Assembly: GCA_025618425.1 (NCBI GenBank)
Contig: CM046838.1
Coordinates: 20,420,838 to 20,484,837 of the forward strand
DNA length: 64,000 nucleotides
Direction of reading: 5' to 3'
DNA from: Heliocidaris tuberculata
Taxonomy: Eukaryota; Echinodermata; Echinoidea; Camarodonta; Echinometridae
Shown: positions 54,579-64,000 of the stretch, one piece after another
How positions within the stretch are numbered: position 1 is the first letter of the stretch
How the letters are laid out: each line of letters opens with the position of its first letter
Notes under the pieces: generated by a model
The model's database searches: none
What the model was told of the DNA's origin: nothing
The model's input: only the letters and a program-made list of their open reading frames with translations
Program-made: the position numbers and the translations under genes

Positions 54579-54943
54579 TGATCCAGTGTCCAAACACTTT
54601 TCAGAAAATCAACAATAGCAAATAAAATGTCAAACGAATATCTGTCAAACTTACATAATGAATGCTCAAAGTCCTATAGAAAAAGAAGTTGATGGCATTT
54701 TAAAAAGACAATGTAGATTTAATACGATATTCCCTTCCGAGTGAACCCCTTCCCAACGACGCGGCCTTTTGGTCCCTTGATAAAGGTACTGTATTTCCGA
54801 ACGTGTGAAACCTATGGGAAAAAGACACAACCTTTGTTTCAATAGTGTGGTTTTCATACGCGTAATCCCACGCGTATGAAAACCCATTTTAGGCGCTTAA
54901 CTTTTACACGTTCGGTAATACAACCTGTTCGGAATTACAATCC
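54579..54943 (-). mobile_element. TTCGGTAATACAA element, copy 2 (inverted)
   Basis: Reverse complement of 48274-48749 with internal differences: AACACTTTTCAGAAAATCAA at the left, GTGTGAAACCTATGGGAAAA and CGTTCGGTAATACAACCTG at the right. It is preceded by an ATCTATAG tandem repeat (54549-54571). Confidence 0.82.
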
Positions 54944-55123
54944 TTGACTATACCACTCATAGCGACTTTACTATACTTCGTGTGTAGACTCTAGGCAGTC
55001 ATCCACCTCAACACTTTCAAAACACCACTGCACAAAAGTTACCAACATTCACTCATAATCGGCATTTAATTTACAAAAAATGACACCGACATATGTACAT
55101 GAAATACAATAAATTCAACTCAC

Positions 55124-55330
55124 CGATGTTGGAAAAGATAATTCCAAAAATGAAATCCGTAATTTACTGTCACTTCTGGCGAAACGGGGTATCGCAAGTC
55201 ACGGTGTACATTTCCTGATCGCCGCGAGCGCTGACATCTCGCGCTAAAAAATTCGGTCGTTAAAAGTTCGGTTCCTATCGCGCACACGTAAGTCCCGATT
55301 TTCCGTGTGTGCGATCGTAGAGATCGATGT
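55124..55330 (-). promoter_or_regulatory. Candidate elongase first exon/promoter (b)
   Basis: The minus strand reads CCAACATCG then GTGAGTTGA, a strong donor with exon end at 55124. The upstream 200 bases are CpG-rich (GCCGCGAGCGCTGACATCTC then GCGC), as expected of a promoter. No coding start is lost, since the elongase ATG is on the next exon. Confidence 0.35.
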
Positions 55331-55638
55331 GCACGCGATACCGAGTTTCGTTGTGGACAAAATTTTATTGGCCGATTTAGTCTAAAAACATCGGAAGCTG
55401 GAAAGCAACATGCGATCGCGAAAAAAATTGGCGGGGATTTCTTAGGTTTTGGACATGATTTTGACTTTGGATATTGCTGGAAATATCAGAAGTTCTTCCT
55501 AACGGCCATTTAAGGTAGGAAAGAGATTTTAAAGCGCTGAATTTGAAAGGAAGTATTTTAAACATTTATCTTACTTTTCCCCCCATACCTTAAGTACATG
55601 CGATAGAAAATGACTAGTATTTTTGCATTCGTCCCGCG

Positions 55639-55659
55639 TAGTGGTCAATATGACCACTA
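55639..55659. other. Perfect hairpin TAGTGGTCA-ATA-TGACCACTA
   Basis: Nine-base perfect stem with a three-base loop in the elongase upstream region; function unknown. Confidence 0.85.
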
Positions 55660-56102
55660 TAGTTACGTGGTGTGGACTATACTAGGTTCGTTATAGGTCT
55701 ATCTTGTCTCCTTAATCTCCCAACCTAATTTAAGGGTAAACATGGTAAAGAGAGATATCAGATGAAAAAAAAATATAATGGACGATCAACCATCAAAAAT
55801 GTCAGACAAGTTCTGCTTACAACAACGTCCATGACCACGGCAGCACAATATTCAGTTTATCCGCTTCTCGGCGTGGGCAGGCCCGGCGCGGCCCTGACGA
55901 ACATTACCAGGGACAGTGAGGTCGGGCAAGCTGGGTGCGGCAAACATGTGCAGTAGATTTATACCGGCGCGGCATGGTACCTCTCAGCTTGCTGCATAGC
56001 CGTGAAAGACCGGACAATTTCGTGCAATTGCAAGAAGATTAGCTAACGTTGAATATTTGACAGTCCACTCAAGATAGATTTCAAAAATGATGCTTGACTC
56101 AC

Positions 56103-56400
56103 CTTATAATTTACTTAGACTATCGCCCGTGATAAACGAGACAAGACGATGATCGCCGGTAGTTACAGCTCAGACAAATGTAGGCCCGCCCTGCCTTGGC
56201 CTTGAGGATCCCCAGTAACGGTACGCGGTGTACAACAAGGCTATTAGGCCATGTAAAACGGTTCCTTTGCCTGCGCATGCAGACGCTAGCAGCGCATGCA
56301 CTACTGCGTTTGTTGGCTAATATCCCGTAAAACGTGATTTCACGATTTCACTGCATCCACTGCACTGGCGATGGTGCAGCATGGGCTAGTCGCCGCGCTC
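56103..56400 (-). promoter_or_regulatory. Candidate elongase first exon/promoter (c)
   Basis: The minus strand reads TTATAAG then GTGAGTCAAG, a full-consensus donor with exon end at 56103. Upstream lie CpG-containing sequence and two NRF-1-like words, CTGCGCATGCAG (about 56271-56282) and GCGCATGC (about 56292). Best of the three candidates by donor strength, but unproven. Confidence 0.4.
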
Positions 56401-56429
56401 CAGTACACCCCAGGGTCTATCGAACTTTC

Positions 56430-56848
56430 TCAACCCTTTCAAGACAATTGACCACATTTTGTGGTTTGGCTTAATAAGTTTTGAATCAGAGCTCTAAAAT
56501 ATATACCAGATGTATGAGTAGAAAGAGCTAAAATTTCTACACATGCTTTGTCCATTTTTGTTACATGACCATATTGCGTTTGATGTCAGGAATTTTAAAA
56601 AGGAGAATAAGCTTCAAAATCCTTAAACTGGAAACACATTGAGAGATTCAAAAGCATTGTTTTTCATCAAAATTGGCAATTTTTTCAACGTATCGATAAA
56701 ATCACTAAGCATGTTTAAGCATTGTTCTAAAAGACATTACACCTATTAGAACCATCTAGCACTTAAAGAAAAATATTATTGTTGCCAATTTGAAGAACGA
56801 AATGTGATCAATTTAGCCCTTGAATAATTCCTGTCCTGAAAGGGTTAA
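56430..56848 (-). mobile_element. MITE family B copy, inverted
   Basis: It begins CAACCCTTTCAAGACAATTG and ends TAATTCCTGTCCTGAAAGGG then TTAA. Reverse complement of the family represented at 46040-46456. Confidence 0.9.
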
Positions 56849-57089
56849 TAACCATTGACATGATGGGGCGCCCACGAGAACATTTTGAACGGGATAGGTA
56901 GGAGTGGGAAAACTCCAACTATGCACAGGGCACTGAGTGCACCTATTGGGGGTCTAAAAAATACTGTCCAAAATACCCAATTAATATGGAAATAAGGGCG
57001 TAGTGGTAAAGAGCTCCTACATACTTGATTGCTTGCAAATTGCAACACTTTTAAAAATTCCCTCTCCTCTATAAGGCCTCCATGTTATC

Positions 57090-57350
57090 TCTGCCCCCCC
57101 CCCCTTTCCATCTCTCTCTCTCTCTTATCCTCCATCCACATCTCACTATCCCTCTCTCTTTCCTTCCTCAGCTAGTCCTTTCCTCTTTCCAGTCTTCCTC
57201 CATTTATTGCCATGTCACCCTCTTCATTTCTTTCCATCCCTGTGCCTCCCTCATAGACCCATTTTCTCTCCCTCTATCCCTCCGACCTCTTTCACCTTAT
57301 CCCCCCCCTCTCTCGCTCTCTCGTCTTTCTTTTCCTCACTTTCTTTTAAG
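57090..57350 (+). repeat. Polypyrimidine tract
   Basis: About 260 bases dominated by C and T (CTCTCTCTCT, TCCCTCTCTCTTTCC, CCCCCCCTCTCTCGCTCTCT). An open plus-strand frame rich in Leu/Ser/Pro is compositional. Confidence 0.88.
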
Positions 57351-57359
57351 TATTAAAAC

Positions 57360-60300
57360 TCAGATTTAAAAGACATTCACAATTATTTTTTTTCTATTCC
57401 AGATACATCATGATTTATACTTATTCCGAAAATCACAAAATTCTTTTAACCCTCACAAAATTCATGCAAATATATACAAAATAAGTAGAAAATCATGTTG
57501 ATGTATAAAAAGAGGTAATTACTCATTCACAATAATGTAAAATAGAAAAATGAAAATCATAAGAGATGAAAATCATGTTATAAATTTGATTGAAAATTCA
57601 CTTCAAACAATTTCAATGGATGAAAGTCACTGAGATGAAAAAGAGCTATTGAAAGCACAGGCATTCATCCACAACCATTATGTTCATCCTTCTGAATTTG
57701 TAAAAAGAGAAGAAATTTTTAACAATGAAATTGTGGTAAGTGTAAAAACAGAGCACCAGAGAGAAAATAAATCAACAAAATGCACTGAAGAAATGACAAT
57801 TTGGAAAGGCAATCATTGAGAATTAAGCTAAGCTTCATTAGAAATTAAAAAATGCTATGACCATATCAGAATAATTATTTATCATTTTAATCATTTAATT
57901 TAGTACTATGCGGCTAATATATGTCATCCTACCATCAACAGGCTAATGACAAGCTTCAATACCCCCATCTTAATAAAAAATATATTGTAGAAATATTATA
58001 GACTAATATTTTAACTCGATTTTCCGTATAAGATATATATTTTTCTATCCGGTTGTCAGATTATGATGGCTAAACAGTATATGATAAAAATAGGATTATT
58101 ACTACTTTGCTTTATTTCTACCTAATAATTATATTATTAGAATATATTTCATTACCCTAGCATGTGATTGTGGTTAAATCAGCCAAAATAGGATATAGTT
58201 TATACCTACAAATATATATTATTTCAAAGTTAATTCACTATTCTAAAAAGGCAAGTTATGAATTCAAAATATACAAAACAAATATATAAAGAGACATATC
58301 ACAAATTCAACATCTATTTTGCTAGTAGTATCTTGAAATAAGATAATTCTATGTATAATATGTCTATTAAAAAACTTGAATTTCTGTAATTAATGTCTAA
58401 GACTATGAAACTACAACTTTACAGTCAGAGGAGGGATGTGGGAGGGGGGAGGAGGCATAGGGGCCTATGCCCCCTCTGTCTCAGTTTAAATTCATAAACC
58501 TTTTGCTTGTCACATGTTTGGAAAATGTTTGCCCTCCCCCACCCTCAACAATAGTCATTCATATATCTGCCACTACTTTGTAAAAGAAATACAGTGTGAA
58601 AACAGCTATGAACTTTGAGAAGTAATTGCACTATCAGGCTAGTCTTCCTTACTCCTATTGATATATACTTTACATTACAACTACCGATACCTACAAAGGT
58701 CAGTTATAATCATATAAATTCACTTTCCATGGTTACACAAGTACAAAACTGTGATTTGATCTAGGTTATTATAATTGACAATAACTACCAAAAAAACGCC
58801 ACCAAAACAATATAACAACAACACACAACTGACATGTAAACCAATTAAGTACCAATCACACACACATAACAACAAAATCTGGTACTGTAGTACAAAAAAG
58901 TGGCTAAGAAGAACATGTTACAGTACACTAAATCTGCACTACAGACTACATTTTTAAAAAGACAGAGTGAGCTCACTCATGTAAGTCCAACTGTAAATTA
59001 AGCCTCAATAAACAAAAGTAGATGCACACAAATGCATAAATATATAATCCTGAATATATGGATACCTTAGCAAATAGAACAAATGAAAAATAGAGAATTA
59101 TATGGTACATGAAATATCCACTACAAATTAGAAAATATGAGTGCTAAATAAAAGAAATCAACAGTGAAAAAAAGCCTCTTATGAACAAAAATATACATAC
59201 CCAGTACATACATGTATCATACATGAATGTATGTAAAATTCTGAATATGGAAACCTTCACGATAATTGCATGGCAGGCAGTTAAACAAATGAATAAGCGT
59301 TAAAATGCAATAAATTTACATTCACAAAAACATGGCAGATTTTTGCGTGTTTTTTTTTTTTCCTTTTTACATTTCACTACATTACACAGATAAAAAATAA
59401 TAGTCGTTGATTATTCAGATGCTGTCTCCTTTCCATCATTATAATTTACATGCAAACTCCAGATTATGTTCTTTAGAAGAAAAAACAGACAAAAAACCGT
59501 AAACATCATCGCTTTTTACACATTCACACAAGTACAATTCTTTTTATCCTGAATACTAATTTAGGACACCTCATGATGTGAGTTAATTATTCAATCATTT
59601 CAATAACATGATAAGGCCCCTAGAAAGTACAGTAAACAAAAAAGCCTCTTTGAGTATCATATACTGCATGAAGAAATATAAAGCCAGACTATTCAAAGAA
59701 TTGCAATACATATGGAATTAAACATGCACATGATGTAATATTCTACACTTAAAAGTGTATACTAACAAAAAATTACATACATGTACGGTATTATATTGGG
59801 GATAATTACAAGGGTATGTGTGGGGGGGGGGGTGGGAGGGGAGGGAGGCAAGAAGGCAGGTTGCCTCAGACCCTATTGATGGGTTTCAAACATGCATCGA
59901 TCATGAAATTGGTTTTGAAAACATATACCTATCATATTTGTGCTTTAATGGGATCATTTATAGGGGACAAATATCAGTCATTTTAAATGCATTTGAATAC
60001 TAATAATAGAAGGGGCATTTAAAGAGAGTAAAGCAAATTATTGAACTGATTTTATCCCTTACGAATTGTGATAAACATATTCATCATTTTTCCTACTCGA
60101 CAATTGTGCCATAATGTATGCGAGATTTATAAGTACCAGTATACAAAAATGTGTGGTTTGAATTTTGTTTGACTTTTCAAAATTATTCACCACAAGGAGT
60201 TATCATGACACACCTAAGCAATTATATTTAATTCATGCCAATTGGCAATGAATAACATTCGTCATATTTATTCTCAACCTGTTGCCACAAGGTACATACA

Positions 60301-61461
60301 TGTAAGAGCTATGATACTCAAAAAGCTTCTACAGATCTTTTTGTTGCACTGTTTCTCAAGTGTATTTTCTGTATGTCATATCAACAAAATTATAGTAGAG
60401 TCCGTATGGCTCCACTATATCTGATTGCTAAAGCAAAGCGATTCCCTACCTATGATAAACTTCATAAAAAAAATATACCCTGTAAAATGCTCATACTCAA
60501 TTTTCCTGAAGGATAGAATGATTTCAACCCCACTTCCCTCTATTCTGTTGTCATTTGAAAGCCCAACTGATTCGGGTGTCCCATACCCAACCCTACAACT
60601 TGTACAAGTAAACCACAGTAATGCTCATGGTCATGAATTTGGTCAAAGTAGAAATATATTGTCCACTGAGAGCCAGAAGGGCATAAACTGAACTCACACC
60701 GACTTACAAAGAGTTAACATCCTTCTAGCTCTCAACCAACGATTCGTACACAATATGATTTTTGGGAGTATCTAAAACAAACCAAAGAGCACAACAAGAA
60801 TTCAAATGTAGGTATCGGTTCCCAAACTAGTTCAGATTTTCAGGAAAGAAATAAAAGTCATACTTCCACCGCTGTGACTTTAAATGCACACTGAGTTTTA
60901 TATTACTTGGAAGTGTTGGAATCTGTATGCCAACTTTAATCAACTGGTGATAAATTCCAATTTACGTGTTTCCCATGATAGAAACAAATTGTAGCCCAAT
61001 TAGACCATTTTACTAAAATGTATTCAGATTTATGCATGTTTTTTTAAAACAAAAATTGGACTGAACAACATGAATGCTGCTCAAGCCATGCCCAACACAA
61101 ACAACTAATGTATGCAAGATACACAGAGATACTATTTTACAATACAGGTATATTATGGTAAATATAGTTGTCGCCAGTTTTTTTCGCCACAAGTTCTAGG
61201 AAGAAACATCTGTAAAGTCAAAAACATTACTGAACTGGCCTTTTGGGTAAATGATTCATACACATTATACATGTACACCTAAATGGAGATCTGATGACTT
61301 CACTTTGTAATGTACGTAGTATGGAAAGAAGGAAACCGGAACATCCTTGATGTCTTCATACGAGACTACAATGTGGTTTTGGAAAAGGAAACCTGAAAAA
61401 TCCTTGATGTCTTCATCTGAGCGGATAGAGGGCGGTGTGTGTCTGATAAAAATGGCAGATA
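57360..61461 (-). other. Repeat-poor AT-rich stretch, possible 3' UTR of the right-hand gene
   Basis: Four kilobases with no MITE, SINE or exon seen apart from G tracts near 58440 and 59821. It lies directly downstream (minus strand) of the stop codon at 61462 and resembles the AP3D1 3' UTR in texture, so a long 3' UTR is plausible. Inference only. Confidence 0.35.
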
Positions 61462-62686
61462 TTATACTTGCACCGGCGAGGCTTCTCCTTTATCCGCTTC
61501 AGGACTGCAAAGGAAGGGGGGAAAAAACTATTGAAAACAACATATATCAACATGACTCTTATAACTGTAATGATGTTCTGATCCTGCATTTACTGTACAT
61601 GTATGATTTAATCTAATAAAATTCTTTGAAAGAAAGAATTGACAATTAATAGATCAAAATACTATCTTTTTAAAAAAAATGCTACACTTATGATAGTGGG
61701 GAAATTGTTACAAGCTCTTCAACTTATAGACGTAGAAAGTTTGATACATATACTTCCATTTTCTATCTTGAGGCCATGCAATGGTTTTCCAACCAAACTG
61801 AAAATTATGAATGAATGATACAATTAGGCTACCTCCCAAACAGGGTTGTCACCAGGGACTTTTTAGTGGTGGAAATTTTATCGCCCGACACCTTGCCACC
61901 GGGGTTCAGGGGGACAAAAACTAGTCTGTTTTCAGGGTTTACAAGTTATAGTTACAAAGTAAAAATATCACGTATCTACACAGTACACACTGTACTGTAG
62001 CTGCAGCATTAAGCATTGTAACTACTGTACTAGTATTTGGTTTGCTTTGTACATATACGGTATACCTGCTGTGAGTGCTGTCAGATTACTGGCTTTAAAC
62101 CACAATTGCATGTTCGTAGGTCAAAATCGTAGTATTTTTTCTTTGTCAGTGGGGAAATTAGTGCCTGGCGGAAATTGAGTGCTGGTCGGAAATTTCGAGT
62201 GGTGGAAGGTTCCGACCAGCGCCGACCATCGTAGTGACAATGCTGCTCCCAAATGATACTGATACAAAATAAGTAATTGTCAAGTGGGTATAAAACTGTT
62301 CCACTATACAGTTAAACTCATCTACAATACCTGTCCCAAATATACATGCTTTTTATCAGTGAAAGTGGTTTCAGCAATATTGTAGATTTAAAAATTCTAT
62401 GAACCAGGGCTTCTGTCACACAGATTATTGGCAGTGTTATTTTGTAAAACGAAAAAAAGTTTAGGGTTATATGTTAATTATGATTCAACAATTTCAAGGC
62501 ATGAAACTTTCGCTAATCTGAACCACTCTTGAAATTGACAAACATTCAATTTCCTGGTTTTACAGCAGTCCATTCCATCTATGCACTGACCTCAGCACTG
62601 ACATACATATATAAGACTTACACCTCAATTTCTACTTTATCTGGTTGTGCAGGCTGTGCAGGCTCCTCTGTAGAAAGTAGTTCAGT
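61462..62686 (-). CDS. C-terminal two exons of an unrecognised gene
   Basis: Minus-strand exons 62686-62622 and 61504-61462 join in phase. Acceptor ATCCACCAG precedes TELLSTEEPAQPAQPDKVEIE; donor GTAAGT follows GT, and acceptor CCTTTGCAG precedes TCCTGAAGCG. The joined tail is 35 residues ending PEADKGEASPVQV, then TAA. The two halves share an acidic, Pro/Glu/Ala/Val-rich character across the junction, which supports the join. No family is recognised; the Val-Gln-Val end would fit a class II PDZ ligand, but that is speculation. The rest of the gene would lie beyond 64000; no further exon was found in 62690-64000. Confidence 0.5.
61841..62245. mobile_element. 405-bp hAT MITE with perfect 8-bp duplication
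   Basis: CTCCCAAA at 61833-61840 and 62246-62253 is a perfect 8-bp target duplication. The element begins CAGGGTTGTCACCAGGGAC and ends GTAGTGACAATGCTG, imperfect inverted repeats of hAT style. It lies in the intron between the two exons of the right-hand gene. Confidence 0.92.
62490..62580 (-). repeat. Partial copy of the TGTAAAACCAGA repeat
   Basis: GGCATGAAACTTTCGCTAAT and TTTCCTGGTTTTACAG match one half of 25050-25227. Confidence 0.6.
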
Positions 62687-63035
62687 CTGGTGGATTGCAT
62701 GCATGAAATGAGTTAGTAAATATATAGTAATAATAATTCCAAATGACAGCAAAAAAATAATGCATGGGTTAAGGCAAATAAATATAGGCAAAAATATATG
62801 ATCGATAAATTGTAGTATTAATGGCACGAGATACCAATTATCTATCTCATACGGAGTAAATCAACAGTAATAAAGCTGTCAGATTAAGCAAACAGACAGA
62901 TGGAGGATAAAAAGTTTATACACAAACAAGACTACTTGTCGATCCATGGGGCGAGTTCAAAGATTCAATTTTCAAACTTATCAGTCAAAGATTTTGTAAA
63001 TATACTGTATTTGTGATCTTGATCAATCTTTTATA
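62687..63035. other. AT-rich stretch, nothing recognised
   Basis: No exon with acceptable splice sites and no clear repeat. Confidence 0.6.
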
Positions 63036-63426
63036 TTAAAGAGAAGGGTGAGTTCTGGGAAAGGTGAAAAATAATTCGTGAGCTTTCTCATTCCTTTTAT
63101 TTCATTTCGGAAGAACATCATAGTAGAAATGTCCCCTGAAATGGATTGCTCTTCAAATGCCCTCATATTCAAAATAAAACAAGAAATAGCTGAAATGTTC
63201 AGGCCGAACATTCACCCAAAACATGTGTGCAGTCTCATATACCCGTTTCTGTGTGCAGTGCATGAGCTTTTCATCAAGATTGGGTCAATTTATCATCATT
63301 TTGATGATTCCAAAACCTCACAGTATAAACTAATTCTTATGTAGACATGATCAACCTTTCCCAATTGCTTAGAGACAGTTTCTGTCAAAATGTAATCGCA
63401 TGACCAGAACTCAACTTTATCTTTAA
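63036..63426 (+). mobile_element. MITE family C, best-preserved copy
   Basis: TTAA at 63036-63039 and 63423-63426 flank a 383-base element beginning AGAGAAGGGTGAGTTCTGGG and ending CCAGAACTCAACTTTATCT, imperfect inverted repeats. Collinear with the 19604 copy and inverted to 44983-45309. Confidence 0.9.
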
Positions 63427-63885
63427 CCAAGCAGTTCTCTTTTATATCTTTTTTAAACAAAATTTCTGGAGAGGGGGGGGGGGGGGTGTTCTTTGACAAA
63501 GTTACCTTGTGTATTTCAAGAGAAATAAGTTGTGAATCAATTCATAATATGATCTATAGTATTAAATAAAATGGATTAATAATGATGTAATACATTATTT
63601 CAGAAATGATGGATGATGTGATCAATTGCTACATGTACCTCTTTCCATGGCCGCTCTCAAAGGAAAATGGTAATCATATGCATGTTGAACTGATTTGTTC
63701 ATTTGGAAAAAAAAAATCATACCATTCACCACCATAATCAAAAAGTTGTTATTAGTAGTATGTTTCAAATAACTGTGTGACATAGGAAACATGATATTGA
63801 TTTCAAAAAGAATATTTGAGTATGATCATCGAAATGAAAATAAATAACAAGCACGAATTGTTGCATCATCCATGCACTGAAGAAA
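63427..63885. other. AT-rich stretch with a G tract
   Basis: A run of about 14 G near 63473-63486; otherwise no feature supported. Confidence 0.6.
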
Positions 63886-64000
63886 AAGAGAAAAGAGAAA
63901 TACATGTAGGTACAGAAAAGTAGAAAGTGAGACAGACAATAAGAGATAATAAGAGAAAGAGTGAGAGACAGAGAGAGAGAGAGATAGAGAGACAGAGAGA
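63886..64000 (+). repeat. GA-rich simple repeat at the right edge
   Basis: AGAGAAAAGAGAAATAC grading into GAGAGAGAGAGAGATAGAGA; continues past the window. Confidence 0.9.

Noticed and set aside
54196..54597. Frames of 102 and 133 codons on opposite strands in the GC island
   Set aside because: Overlapping frames are expected in GC-rich DNA; no recognisable domain, and Arg-rich runs follow CGA/CGG repeats.
63600..63690. Possible minus-strand exon with GCGGCCATGGAAAGAG before GTACAT
   Set aside because: The implied exon is under 20 bases with a weak donor and no frame support with 62686.
1..64000. Prokaryotic systems (operons, CRISPR, phage or defence islands)
   Set aside because: The window has eukaryotic spliced genes and repeats; no direct-repeat/spacer arrays or operon-like gene packing were seen.

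Overview
The window looks like nuclear DNA of a deuterostome invertebrate, most likely an echinoderm such as a sea urchin. This is inferred from protein similarity to vertebrate orthologues, small exons in AT-rich introns, dense MITEs and tRNA-derived SINEs, abundant ACATGTA-type words and many poly(C)/poly(G) tracts. No bacterial operons, CRISPR arrays or viral genes were seen.

Layout. (1) 471-8020, + strand: ten coding exons for the C-terminal 438 residues of the delta subunit of the AP-3 adaptor complex (AP3D1); the gene begins left of the window. About 4 kb of repeat-poor AT-rich sequence follows, likely a long 3' UTR ending near 12155. (2) 13984-24935, + strand: a complete three-exon NDUFB7 gene (126 aa, mitochondrial complex I). 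Intron 1 holds a dead non-LTR retrotransposon, itself interrupted by a TTAA-flanked MITE. Intron 2 holds a SINE and a 2.6 kb element with repeated GTCACGGACGGACA motifs. (3) About 25-36 kb: intergenic and 3' flanking DNA with several repeats. (4) 48858 down to 35977, - strand: a seven-coding-exon fatty-acid elongase of the ELOVL1/7 type (301 aa). Candidate non-coding first exons lie at about 53.9, 55.1 and 56.1 kb. (5) 62686 down to 61462, - strand: two small exons that I read as the C-terminal tail of an unrecognised gene extending past the right edge.

The genes are ordinary housekeeping genes (endosomal sorting, respiration, very-long-chain lipid synthesis) with no evident shared pathway. 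The unusual content is the mobile DNA. There are at least four TTAA-target MITE families in about ten copies, hAT-type MITEs with 7-8 bp target duplications, and a 1 kb tandem-dimer element saturated with GCGTA/TACGC words. A tandem duplication in the last ELOVL intron has also copied that intron's 3' splice site.

All homology statements come from recalled family motifs; no database search was run.
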